Shown: positions 8,523 through 17,553 of the stretch, one piece after another
Layout: the number at the start of each line of letters is the position of its first letter
Position numbering within the stretch: position 1 is the first letter of the stretch
Assembly: GCA_017964485.1 (NCBI GenBank)
Contig: JAGCRW010000019.1
Location: forward strand, 1 to 47,680
Direction of reading: 5' to 3'
DNA: 47,680 bases
Origin: Muribaculaceae bacterium
GTDB taxonomy: Bacteria; Bacteroidota; Bacteroidia; Bacteroidales; Muribaculaceae
The notes under the pieces: generated by a model
What the model saw: only the letters and a program-made list of their open reading frames with translations
Database searches by the model: none
What the model was told of the DNA's origin: nothing
Made by a program: the position numbers and the translations under genes

Positions 8523-8835
8523 TCTTGCAGGAGCCATAGAGATGGAGCAACTTTTAGCAAGCACATTTTAGACATATAACGGAAGCGTTAAAGATATTAT
8601 CCTGACACGAAATCTGGACAATTTCAAAAAGAGTAAGGATGATAGACAATAACGCTCACGCTATGTGCATGTTATATCACCCTTGGGTGAACTATATCGT
8701 GCCAGAGCGTGGGCTATTGTTTGTTACTTACTCTTGGTAGTCCAGAACCTCGTGTCGGTAGCAATTCAATAGTCCCACGCTTTTTTGTGCCACCATATCG
8801 CGGCATCGGGACTTTGCCGCCACCCTGTGCCTTTT
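8523..8835 (+). ncRNA. Highly structured RNA leader upstream of the restriction-like cassette
   Basis: A long, nearly continuous hairpin runs from 8604 to 8756. The paired segments, from outside in, are GACACGA (8604-8610) with TCGTGTC (8750-8756); TCTGGAC (8613-8619) with GTCCAGA (8740-8746); AAGAGTAAG (8629-8637) with CTTACTCTT (8727-8735); ACAATA (8646-8651) with TATTGT (8715-8720); GCTCACGCT (8654-8662) with AGCGTGGGC (8706-8714); GCATG (8667-8671) with CGTGC (8698-8702); and the apex CACCC-TT-GGGTG (8678-8689). A second helix pairs AGTCCC (8771-8776) with GGGACT (8808-8813). It follows a clear promoter and ends at the start codon at 8836. It could be a cis-acting leader or a processed small RNA. 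I cannot name an RNA family for it. Confidence 0.7.
8542..8571 (+). CDS. Possible 9-residue leader peptide (uORF)
   Basis: ATG at 8542 encodes MEQLLASTF followed by TAG. An AGGAG motif (8529-8533) lies 8 nt upstream, an ideal Shine-Dalgarno spacing and rare in Bacteroidetes. It begins about 20 nt after the predicted transcription start and ends 32 nt before the large hairpin. It is too short for any homology judgement; translation is a hypothesis. Confidence 0.3.
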   Translation: MEQLLASTF

Positions 8836-9987
8836 ATGGCAAATGATAACGAAATCACCATCAATCAGGTAGATATTCAGGAAAACTATATCCTTAAGAA
8901 CTATGGCGAAGCTGTGCTTAAGCGGCTTCTCAAAGACCACACCACGTCGCGCACACGCAAAAAAGACGATGGCGAGTACACCTTTATTATATGGGCCACC
9001 GACAATTACGAGCCGCTCGGCACGGGCTACCATTTCCACGATGAGATAACGATAGAGCGCATCACCGGCAAAAACAGTGGTGTGATAAAGCCGCGTGTAG
9101 TAAAAAGCCGCGAGGAGCAGCAGCGCCGCGTGCGCGACAAGGCCGAGGTGTTCACCCCTTCATGGGTGTGCAACAAGCAGAATAACCTGATTGATGAGGC
9201 GTGGTTTGGTCGCAAAAATGTGTTTAATAGCGAGATAGACAACCCTGATGGATCCCACACTTGGCACACAACCGAGGGAAAAATAGCTTTCCCCAACGAC
9301 TCAGAAAAGACGTGGCAACGCTACGTGGAGGACACACGCCTCGAAATCACCTGCGGCGAGGCACCCTATCTTGTGAGCCGCTACGACACCATCACTGGCG
9401 AGTTCATCTACCCCCTTAATGCTCGCATCGGCCTCCTCGACCGAAAGTTCAGAGTCATCAACGAGAATGTCAACGACCGCGCTGAATGGGAATATTGGGC
9501 AAAAATCGCTTTACAAAGCACCTATGGTTATGAATGGCAGGGCGACAGCCTGCTTATTGCACGAGAGAATCTGTTGTTCACTTTCATCGACAACTACCGA
9601 GATAAATTCCAATCTGAACCAAGCAAACGCCTACTACAATATGTCGCCTATGTCATCTCCTGGAATATCTGGCAGATGGACGGACTGAAGTTTGTGGTGC
9701 CACGAAGCTGCGAGAACGCTAATCCAAAGCCCGTTTCGGTGCAGATGTCACTCTTTGCAGAGCCCGAGATAGAGCCTTTCCAAAAGTCAATCTGCGACGG
9801 CTGCACCACTGGCGACAACACTAAGCACGATGGCGACTATTGTATGATAAGGGACTGGAAAGCGAAAAAAAAAAGCGAAAACGACTGTAGCGAAGACGAA
9901 GACACCGAAACCATAAAACTATATATAAACTTGACCACCACTAACACAAAAATAGCAAAAAAAATTGACAATCAAATAATAAGATAA
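8836..9987 (+). CDS. Restriction-modification-associated small subunit ('subunit M' type)
   Basis: A 383-residue protein taken from ATG 8836 (MANDNEITINQVDIQEN). An in-frame ATG 17 codons earlier lies inside the RNA helix at 8771-8813 and is unlikely. Residues 103-110 read AEVFTPSW, followed by VCNKQNNLIDEAWFGR. This resembles the FTP motif at the start of many N6-adenine methylases, yet no motif I or NPPY follows in this protein. The middle part (about 150-290) is alpha/beta with many aromatic residues. The C-terminal part contains cysteines (CDGCTTGDNTKHDGDYC) that may bind metal. A run of ten A (9865-9874) precedes the last 35 or so residues. The stop is 2 nt before the next start, so the two proteins are probably made as partners. 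Confidence 0.65.
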   Translation: MANDNEITINQVDIQENYILKNYGEAVLKRLLKDHTTSRTRKKDDGEYTFIIWATDNYEPLGTGYHFHDEITIERITGKNSGVIKPRVVKSREEQQRRVRDKAEVFTPSWVCNKQNNLIDEAWFGRKNVFNSEIDNPDGSHTWHTTEGKIAFPNDSEKTWQRYVEDTRLEITCGEAPYLVSRYDTITGEFIYPLNARIGLLDRKFRVINENVNDRAEWEYWAKIALQSTYGYEWQGDSLLIARENLLFTFIDNYRDKFQSEPSKRLLQYVAYVISWNIWQMDGLKFVVPRSCENANPKPVSVQMSLFAEPEIEPFQKSICDGCTTGDNTKHDGDYCMIRDWKAKKKSENDCSEDEDTETIKLYINLTTTNTKIAKKIDNQIIR

Positions 9988-9989
9988 GC

Positions 9990-12900
9990 ATGAAATACTC
10001 ATCATTCAAATTCAAGCTCATCTATGTTTTCAGGATAAACGATGAAGAGCACAAAGGTTGCCTCAAGATAGGTGAGGCAACCATTGAAAGCGACAAGCAC
10101 GGCGACCTTACCCCCAATAGCCACTCTCTCAACCAAGCTGCCAAGCAGAGAATAAACCAGTACACCAACACTGCTGGCATCACCTATGAGCTGCTACACA
10201 CGCAACTGGCAATGAAAGGCTACAAGATGATTGGTGACCACGATGTGCACAAGGTGTTAACGCGCTCGGGCATAAAACACAAGTTCTTCAACACTAGCAA
10301 CAAGAGCAACGAGTGGTTTAAGTGTAACCTTGAGACTGCCAAAGCGTCAATAGAAGCCGCTCTCGATGGAAAAAGCGCACTTGACAATGTGTTAGAGACA
10401 GTCGAAATCCCTGACCCCATCATCTTCCGTCCCGAGCAGCGAGAGGCCATCGACAAGGCAGTGAAGCACTTCCGTACCCACAAAAAATACCTCTGGAACG
10501 CGAAGATGCGTTTCGGCAAGACATTGTGCGCCTTGCAGGTTATAAAGGAATGCGGTTTCAAGCGCACCCTGATTTTCACTCATCGTCCCGACGTGATTGA
10601 TGGCTGGAGCACCGATTTCAATAAAATATTCTTTGAGAAGGACAGCCATTACATCTTCAGCTCCAAGCGACTGGGCAGCGAGCTCGAAGAAACCGAGAAG
10701 CGCGCCAAGAACGACAAAGACTTGTGCTATATCTATTTTGCCTCGACACAAGACCTGCGAGGCTCAAAGATTGTGGGTGGCAACCACGAGAAAAACGACC
10801 TCGTATTTGGCACCAACTGGGACTTGGTAATCATCGACGAGGCGCACGAGGGATTGCAGACTGAGCTGGGCAAAGCAGTGCGTGATGCCGTTAAAAGCGA
10901 ATCAACAAAAGAGTTGCTGCTTTCGGGAACACCATTCAACTTGTTTAGCGAGTTTGATGACGACAGCACCTACACTTGGGACTATGTGAAAGAACAGAAA
11001 GCAAAACATGACTGGACACAAAACCACTATCTTGACCCCAACCCTTACGATGTATTGCCCCAGATGCACATCCTCACCTTTAACTTAGGTGATATGTTGG
11101 GCAAAGAGGGCGACTATATCGATATTGAAGATAAAGCCTTCAATTTCAGGGAGTTCTTCCGCACTTGGCGCGGCAACAAAGCCGAAGACTATCGCGAAAT
11201 GCCTGCTGGCGCACAAATTGGCGACTTTGTGCATGAGCAAGACGTGAATAATTTCCTGAACTTGCTTATTCGCCCCAACGAGGAGAACAATATGCCCTTC
11301 TCTACTGATGCTAATCGAACAAACTTCCGCCATACCTTGTGGATGGTGCCAGGAGTGAAGGAAGGTGCAGCTCTTGCTAAATTGCTAAAAAACCACGATG
11401 TGTTTGGGCAGTTCACCATTGTCAATGTGGCTGGCGAGGGTAGTGTTGATGATGAAAAAAGTAACGACAAAGCGTTGCAAGAGGTACGTAAAGCCATCGG
11501 CGAGCATCCCGAGAAAACACAAACCATCACCCTCTCGTGCGGTAAGCTGACGACTGGTGTCAACATCAAGGAGTGGAGCGCAGTACTCATGCTTGCTGGT
11601 TCCTATTCCACAAGCGCATCGAGCTACATGCAGACCATTTTCCGCGTGCAGACTCCAGCCGAGATAGCTGGTCGTGCAAAGACCGACTGTTACGTGTTTG
11701 ACTTTGCTCCTGACCGCACTTTAAAAGTGATGTCACAAGCCGCACAGCTCTCAAACAAAGGCAAAAAGAAAGAGGACCAGCAGAGCGACAAGGCGTTGAT
11801 AGGCGAATTTCTGAACTTCTGCCCCATCATCTCCTATCGTGGTACACAGATGACACACTACGATGTGAACTCCATGCTTGAACACTTGAAGCGAGTGTAT
11901 GTTGACCGCGTGGTAAGTCGAGGCTTTGAGGACAACCACCTCTATAACGACCAATTGCTGAAACTCGAGGGCATTGAACTGAAGCAGTTTGCACATCTCA
12001 AAGAAATTATTGGCAGCACCAAAGCGAGCCATAAGACCGACGAGATTGACGTCAACACCACTGGCATGACCGATGAGGAGCGTGACAAGGAAGAGAAGAT
12101 CAAGAAAAAACCAAAACGCGAACGCACGCCCGAGGAAGAAGCCCTGCTCGCCGAGCTGCGCAAAAAGAAAAAGCACCGCGATAGTGCCATCAGCATTTTG
12201 CGAGGTATTTCGATAAGAATGCCACTAATGATTTATGGTGCCGACCTGAAAGACAAAGAGGAAATTACCATCGAGAACTTCGCCAGCAAAGTTGATGACA
12301 GCTCATGGGAGGAATTTATGCCCAAAGGCGTTGACAAGCAACTGTTTGCGCAATTCATCAAGTATTATGATGCCGACATCTTCCGTGCCGCCGGGCGGCA
12401 GATTCGTGACATGGCAAGAGCCTCAGACCAGATGCCCATCACCGAGCGAGTGAAGCGCATAGGCCAGATCTTCTCGTCATTCCGTAACCCCGACAAGGAA
12501 ACAGTGCTCACACCCTGGCGTGTGGTGAATATGCACATGAGCGACACCCTAGGCGGCTATGATTTCTTCGCACCCGACCACCCCGACACAATGCTCGCCG
12601 AACCTCGATTCGTGGACCAAGGGGAGGTGACGAAGAATGTATTTGGGGCAAAGAACACGCGACTCCTAGAAATCAACTCAAAATCAGGACTTTATCCACT
12701 AAATCTCGCCTACAGCATTTACCGCTACCGCATCGACAACAAGCTAGAGAAATTTGCTGGCGACGAACCAACATTAGAGGAGCAATACAATCTGTGGGAC
12801 AAGATTTTACGTGAGAATCTATTTGTGATTTGCAAGACCGAGATGGCAAAGTCCATCACCAAGAGGACATTGCGAGGATTCCGCACGGCAAAGGTCAATG

Positions 12901-14021
12901 CCAAGTACTTTGAAGATCTCGTTAACCAAATCAAAAACAAAAAAGATAAATTCATTAAACAAATCGCGAAAGGTAACACTTACTGGAACGCAAACACCGA
13001 CAACTTTATGAAATTCAATGCAATAGTAGGAAATCCGCCATATCAGATTGTTGATGGAGGTGGTGGCAGTAGCTCTATTCCAATTTATAATGCTTTTGTT
13101 TCTATTTCTAAAGCTATTTGTCCCAATTATATTTCAATGATTATGCCAGCTCGTTGGTATAGTGGAGGTAAAGGGCTTGATGAATTTAGAACTGAGACCA
13201 TAAAAGATAAGCATTTTATGATACTTCACGATTATGTGGATTCAAGCGTTTGCTTTAAGAATGTTGCAATTGAAGGAGGTATTTGCTACTTCCTATGGAG
13301 CTCAAAACACAATGCTGAGTGTAAGGTATCTACCCATTTAATTAATGGTGAAATCGAATGTTCAAAACGTTTCCTCTCTAATGATGATACAGATATCTTT
13401 ATTCGATTAGAAAAAGTTGAAGAAATCATTTTAAAAGTGATAAAGCATTCTTCTTTTACACCATTTTCTAATAGTGTTTTCCCAAGAAATTATTTTGGAA
13501 TATCATCAATAGATGAAAAAGATATTATTAGCAAAAATTCCAAGGAATATAGTTATAACATTCTTGCAAGAATTAACAATTCAAGAACTTGGAAGAAACT
13601 TAGAACTGATTTTTCTATTAAAAAAACAAGCGGAGATATTGATACATTAGCGAATAGCTGGAAGGTGTTTGTCAGCAAGGCAGATGGGGCTGCTGGACAA
13701 ATAGGAAATCCTATTCCAGCAAAAATCATTGGTAAAGCGGAACTTGGAGAACCAAAATCAATATGCACAGAAACATTTCTTGTTGTAGGTCCTTTTAAAA
13801 ATAAAACTCAAGCTAAGAACGTAGTTCATTATATGACTACAAAATTCTTCCGATTCTGTGTTGGTTCTCGTAAAACAAAGAATATGACACAAGACACCTA
13901 TAAATTTGTCCCCCTCCAAGACTTCAATGAGGAGTGGACAGATGAGAAGTTGTACAAGAAATATGGGTTGAGTGAAGATGAGATAGCCTATATCGAGAGC
14001 GTAATTAAACCTATGGAGTGA
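9990..14021 (+). CDS. GIY-YIG-like / SF2 helicase / N6-adenine methylase fusion (type ISP- or IIG-like)
   Basis: A 1343-residue protein. Residues about 8-130 resemble the GIY-YIG-like T5orf172/MUG113 domain (KLIYVFRIN; CLKIGEAT with K26-I27-G28; EWFKCNLETA). An SF2 helicase follows: motif I MRFGKT (173-178), motif II DEAH (283-286), motif III SGTP (312-315), TTGVNI (521-526) and QTIFRVQ (548-554). After a charged linker (about 690-740) comes a coupler and a methylase. NPPY, motif IV of N6-adenine methylases, is at 1015-1018. Upstream, LLEINSKSGLYPL (892-904) sits where the SAM motif LEPSAGSG is expected, with the first glycine replaced by lysine. The C-terminus (about 1030-1305) would be the target-recognition domain. 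Architecture parallels single-chain ATP-dependent restriction enzymes, with a GIY-YIG-like domain in place of an Mrr-type nuclease. Confidence 0.8.
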   Translation: MKYSSFKFKLIYVFRINDEEHKGCLKIGEATIESDKHGDLTPNSHSLNQAAKQRINQYTNTAGITYELLHTQLAMKGYKMIGDHDVHKVLTRSGIKHKFFNTSNKSNEWFKCNLETAKASIEAALDGKSALDNVLETVEIPDPIIFRPEQREAIDKAVKHFRTHKKYLWNAKMRFGKTLCALQVIKECGFKRTLIFTHRPDVIDGWSTDFNKIFFEKDSHYIFSSKRLGSELEETEKRAKNDKDLCYIYFASTQDLRGSKIVGGNHEKNDLVFGTNWDLVIIDEAHEGLQTELGKAVRDAVKSESTKELLLSGTPFNLFSEFDDDSTYTWDYVKEQKAKHDWTQNHYLDPNPYDVLPQMHILTFNLGDMLGKEGDYIDIEDKAFNFREFFRTWRGNKAEDYREMPAGAQIGDFVHEQDVNNFLNLLIRPNEENNMPFSTDANRTNFRHTLWMVPGVKEGAALAKLLKNHDVFGQFTIVNVAGEGSVDDEKSNDKALQEVRKAIGEHPEKTQTITLSCGKLTTGVNIKEWSAVLMLAGSYSTSASSYMQTIFRVQTPAEIAGRAKTDCYVFDFAPDRTLKVMSQAAQLSNKGKKKEDQQSDKALIGEFLNFCPIISYRGTQMTHYDVNSMLEHLKRVYVDRVVSRGFEDNHLYNDQLLKLEGIELKQFAHLKEIIGSTKASHKTDEIDVNTTGMTDEERDKEEKIKKKPKRERTPEEEALLAELRKKKKHRDSAISILRGISIRMPLMIYGADLKDKEEITIENFASKVDDSSWEEFMPKGVDKQLFAQFIKYYDADIFRAAGRQIRDMARASDQMPITERVKRIGQIFSSFRNPDKETVLTPWRVVNMHMSDTLGGYDFFAPDHPDTMLAEPRFVDQGEVTKNVFGAKNTRLLEINSKSGLYPLNLAYSIYRYRIDNKLEKFAGDEPTLEEQYNLWDKILRENLFVICKTEMAKSITKRTLRGFRTAKVNAKYFEDLVNQIKNKKDKFIKQIAKGNTYWNANTDNFMKFNAIVGNPPYQIVDGGGGSSSIPIYNAFVSISKAICPNYISMIMPARWYSGGKGLDEFRTETIKDKHFMILHDYVDSSVCFKNVAIEGGICYFLWSSKHNAECKVSTHLINGEIECSKRFLSNDDTDIFIRLEKVEEIILKVIKHSSFTPFSNSVFPRNYFGISSIDEKDIISKNSKEYSYNILARINNSRTWKKLRTDFSIKKTSGDIDTLANSWKVFVSKADGAAGQIGNPIPAKIIGKAELGEPKSICTETFLVVGPFKNKTQAKNVVHYMTTKFFRFCVGSRKTKNMTQDTYKFVPLQDFNEEWTDEKLYKKYGLSEDEIAYIESVIKPME
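13030..13905 (+). other. AT-rich, probably exchanged target-recognition segment
   Basis: Composition changes abruptly inside the fusion gene. My hand counts give about 57% GC for 12361-12420 and 52% for 12601-12660, but 23% for 13381-13440 and 27% for 13441-13500. Normal composition returns near 13905 (from the codons for FVPLQDFNEEW). The segment starts just after the NPPY motif and ends before the last 35 or so residues, the part expected to determine DNA target specificity. Confidence 0.75.
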
Positions 14022-14131
14022 TGTCGGGATTGTGGAACTAAACTACGTTTGTAATATGCTAAATAAGCTAAGTTACTGCGTGGAAGTTCGTCTTACCATT
14101 TAACGTGTCACTTTGCTTAAAACAATAAAAA

Positions 14132-14163
14132 GTGCCTCGGGACTGTCATCAGTCTCGAGGCAC
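14132..14163 (-). terminator. Rho-independent terminator of the beta-helix protein gene
   Basis: GTGCCTCGGGACT (14132-14144) pairs with AGTCTCGAGGCAC (14151-14163), 13 bp with one G-T pair and a 6-nt loop. On the minus strand the hairpin is followed by TTTTTATTG, so it serves the minus-strand gene ending at 14203. It may also stop the converging restriction-cassette transcript. Confidence 0.8.
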
Positions 14164-14202
14164 ACAAGTAATTAAGTTTGGGTTTATTTAGGCTAATTAC
14201 TT

Positions 14203-17200
14203 TTATTGTGCAGTAAATGAGGTGAACGAGGTTGTTCCCTGATGGGTGCTGCCCAGATACACGCCGTGCCATGCTGTAGTGGCATTGGTTGGAGCTGTGG
14301 TGCTATACTTGATGGTGTAGCTCTGGTTCTTGGTCATGCCCTTAGCAGTGAACAGCGACAGAGAACTAGAGAATGCAGCCTCTACACTATAAGTAATCAG
14401 GTTTGTGCCACTGCTGTTGGCAATGGTATAGTAGCGCCCTGTGCTATAACTCAATGAACTGGTGCTCAGGTAGTAACCTTGCACAGCGCTACCAATGCCG
14501 CTGGATCCTCCCCAGCCGCCGCCACCGCCTTGGTTGGCACCACCACTGATGGCGTAGCCGTTGCCGGTAATGGTGATATAGCTATTGTTGTCGCAGTCGA
14601 GACCTTCCTCAGGAGCGCCCTTGCTGGTGTAGGCAAGGATGCATCCGTTGCCAATTTCAACAGCTCCTGTGCGTCCGTAGTTGCTATCAACAGCGTCGTT
14701 GCCGTTGGAGTAAACAACTGTCACGCCACCTGCAAACTTGATGGGGCCGGCGCAGTTCATACCATCGTCGTAGGCCTTGTAGTAGTGGTTGCCACCATTG
14801 ATGGTGATACTGGTCTTAGACTCAATGCCTTCGGCGCCATTGGTAGCTGTAGAAATTTCACTCTGGCCACCATTGATAACGATAGTTCCCATTACCTTGA
14901 TAGCCTTAGCGCTGCCTGAGCCGGTGGATTGGCCACCGCCTGGCCAGCCACCACCGCCGCTGTTGCCTCCTGCTGAGCTGCCAGTGGTGATAACGGTGAG
15001 TGTTGGGCCTTCGCCACCGCTCACACCTTGCACGTAGTTGCCGTTAACCTTGATACCCTTGCCACCAGTGCCGGTCATCTTGATGTAGATGGTACCACCC
15101 AGCATGTTCAGGTTGCCGTCGGTCTTGAAACCCTTGGCTGTGTAGTAGTCACCCGACGATGCCGACTGAGAAGTGCCAGTGTTATTGATAGTGATAGAAC
15201 CGCCATTAGTAGTGATGTTGGTTGTAGAAACAGCCTTACCAGCCACACCGCTCGAGTTAATCTTGAGCACGCCATCGTTCATCACAAAGTCAACAGCCTT
15301 GATGCCGCTGCTGTAGCTGGCATCGCTATTGATAACCTGCATAGCACCGCTTGGTGTGAGGGTGATGTCGCCACCGTTGATGGTAACAGTAGCCTTGCTC
15401 TTGATGCTCTTGCTCATTGAGCCGTTGTTGGCAACAGTAATTGTGCCGGCATCGATAGTGATGTTGCCATCGGCCTTGATGCCTGCAGCATTGTAGCTTG
15501 TGCCAGTGTCCTCGCTGATGTCGCTTGTGCCACCATATTGTGATGTAACATTACTAATAGTATAGACGCGGGGATTGGCACCCTGACTATAGCTGTTGGT
15601 AATCATGTAGTAAACATCTTGCCCTGAGGTTGGACCGCTAAATGTGGAAGTCTGAATACCAACAGTGCCATACATACTACTATTATAGTTGTCACCCTTG
15701 ATATAATAGGTGTCACTGCTAGCTTGTCCAAAGTCGTAGTAGTAGAACGTGGTAGTAGTGCTGCCCGAAGTTTTTTGAACGGTGTTGTTGGTGATATTTG
15801 CCACTAATGTTCCATCACTCTTGTAAAGATACATACTTGAATTGGTCCACGCATTGCTACCACCACCAGTACCACCTGAGCCACTTGTGGGTTTGGCAAC
15901 ATAAACCTTGTAAGAATTTTGAGTCTCGCCACCACTAGAGCTGCCTGCCTCTACAGTGCCACCCTGGCCGTTGGCCTTGATGTTGATGGTAGTTGTGGCG
16001 TTAGCCTCATCGATGGTGATAGTGCCGTCGGCATTCAGGCCCTTGCCACCCTGTGCGGTGTTGGTAAGATCAACGTTACCACCATGAATCAGGATGTCAC
16101 CGCCAGTCTTCACGCAAGTGCCGTAGTCAACATCGCCGTCGCCAGCCACAAGGTTGCCGCTCTGAACCACCTTGAGGGTGCCCTTGAGCATGATAAAGTT
16201 GGAAGCGGCCTTGATGCCCTTGCCACCAACGCTTGTCATAGTCATGTCGAGAGTACCGTCTTTGAGAGTCACCTCACCGGTGTTCTCCTCATCTTCTATG
16301 ATATTGTCGTCGTCATCGGTCTCATAACTTACCTGGATGCCGTCGTCAGTAACGTTCTTGATAGTGACCTTACCGCCATTCTGCAAGTAATACTGGTTGA
16401 TGTTGAAACCATCGCCCTTAGCGCCTAAAATGTTGATTTCGCCTACGGTCTTCTTAACTTCCACATACTCTTTGCCCCAGAAGGCGTTCTTTGAGTTACC
16501 AGTGATGTTAAGGATACCAGCGCCCTTAAACTCGGTGTGGCCCTTCACAGCGAAGCAGCCCTTCTGCGAGCCACCTTCGCCGTCGGTGAGGGTGTTGGTT
16601 GTTCCCTCTACGAGCTCAACAGCGATGCGCTTGCCGTCACGTATGTTGATGGCTGCGCTGTCGGGGTTGTTCAGTGTAAGTCCATTGAGTCGCACAGTGG
16701 CTTTGAAACTACCATCTTGATAGAATGAGCCGTTGTTGGTGCTGCCAGCGAGGGTATAGGTAATCTCGTTGGCCACGTCAGCGTCTTGCAGAGCCACCAC
16801 ATGAGCACCATTGACCGAAGCAGTGATGTTCTTGGCTATGTTACCTGCCACAATCACTGTGGCGGTGTTGCCGTTGTAGGCTACATCCACGGTGTTGTCG
16901 GCAACAGGAGTGTTGTCAACATAGATTTCATCCACGTCGGCGATGTTGAAGGTCTTGCCCTGAGCAGTAAACGAGGTTCCGTTATTGTAGGGCATAGATT
17001 CAAGCTGAGCGGTAGTGAACGCCCATTTCACGTTGCCAGTAACAACCCACATCGTCTGGTCACCATCTGTAATCTCGCCTAGTGAGCGACCACCACCCAA
17101 GAGGATGTTGTAAACAAATGTCACATCGCTAGCAGTAATAGTGCCGTCGCCGTCTTGGTCGCCGTTAACTATAGCGCTGTCATCATTGTTGAGCAGCCAG

Positions 17201-17511
17201 TTGTAGAGGGCTGTGACATCAGAACTAGTTACAATACCGTCACCATCTACGTCGCCAGCAACTACAGGATTTTCATCGGCTCCCAGTCCAAACATCATAT
17301 ATAGCACATTGCTCAGGTCGTTACTGCCAAGCACCGTGCCGTTATTGGAAGCCACAAGCTTGCCATTCTCAAAATGAAGTGTCAAGCCCTCGGTTGCAGG
17401 ATAAGAAGTCTCTGAACCGCCTGACAGTCCCACATTCAGATAGGGGTAGATAGTAGCCGATGCCACCATCACTCCTGCAAGAATGAGGATTGATAAAATC
17501 GTTTTCTTCAT
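14203..17511 (-). CDS. Secreted carbohydrate-binding beta-helix protein (Cthe_2159-like) with dockerin-like repeats
   Basis: A 1102-residue exported protein with N-terminal signal MKKTILSILILAGVMVASA. Residues about 83-140 form a dockerin-like pair of calcium-binding loops (DVDGDGIVTSSDVTALYNWL and DQDGDGTITASDVTFVYNIL). From about residue 215 there is a long parallel beta-helix built of short turns such as AAINIRDGK, GDGFNINQ, GGKGIKAA, TINGGDITL and AEGIESKTSITINGG, the pattern of the Cthe_2159-type carbohydrate-binding domain known to bind polygalacturonate. A non-helical glycine/tyrosine/serine-rich insertion lies at about 560-690. The C-terminus (about 1010-1102) is a separate beta domain. 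No catalytic motif is seen. A role in binding plant or host polysaccharide at the cell surface is inferred. Confidence 0.75.
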   Translation of the reverse strand: MKKTILSILILAGVMVASATIYPYLNVGLSGGSETSYPATEGLTLHFENGKLVASNNGTVLGSNDLSNVLYMMFGLGADENPVVAGDVDGDGIVTSSDVTALYNWLLNNDDSAIVNGDQDGDGTITASDVTFVYNILLGGGRSLGEITDGDQTMWVVTGNVKWAFTTAQLESMPYNNGTSFTAQGKTFNIADVDEIYVDNTPVADNTVDVAYNGNTATVIVAGNIAKNITASVNGAHVVALQDADVANEITYTLAGSTNNGSFYQDGSFKATVRLNGLTLNNPDSAAINIRDGKRIAVELVEGTTNTLTDGEGGSQKGCFAVKGHTEFKGAGILNITGNSKNAFWGKEYVEVKKTVGEINILGAKGDGFNINQYYLQNGGKVTIKNVTDDGIQVSYETDDDDNIIEDEENTGEVTLKDGTLDMTMTSVGGKGIKAASNFIMLKGTLKVVQSGNLVAGDGDVDYGTCVKTGGDILIHGGNVDLTNTAQGGKGLNADGTITIDEANATTTINIKANGQGGTVEAGSSSGGETQNSYKVYVAKPTSGSGGTGGGSNAWTNSSMYLYKSDGTLVANITNNTVQKTSGSTTTTFYYYDFGQASSDTYYIKGDNYNSSMYGTVGIQTSTFSGPTSGQDVYYMITNSYSQGANPRVYTISNVTSQYGGTSDISEDTGTSYNAAGIKADGNITIDAGTITVANNGSMSKSIKSKATVTINGGDITLTPSGAMQVINSDASYSSGIKAVDFVMNDGVLKINSSGVAGKAVSTTNITTNGGSITINNTGTSQSASSGDYYTAKGFKTDGNLNMLGGTIYIKMTGTGGKGIKVNGNYVQGVSGGEGPTLTVITTGSSAGGNSGGGGWPGGGQSTGSGSAKAIKVMGTIVINGGQSEISTATNGAEGIESKTSITINGGNHYYKAYDDGMNCAGPIKFAGGVTVVYSNGNDAVDSNYGRTGAVEIGNGCILAYTSKGAPEEGLDCDNNSYITITGNGYAISGGANQGGGGGWGGSSGIGSAVQGYYLSTSSLSYSTGRYYTIANSSGTNLITYSVEAAFSSSLSLFTAKGMTKNQSYTIKYSTTAPTNATTAWHGVYLGSTHQGTTSFTSFTAQ

Positions 17512-17553
17512 AAATAATGTATTTTGAGTTTATGTTATTTTCATTATGAAAGG

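Noticed and set aside
14479-14919. Repetitive GGT/GCC-rich frames opposite the beta-helix gene
   Set aside because: They reflect glycine-rich turns of the beta-helix read on the other strand.
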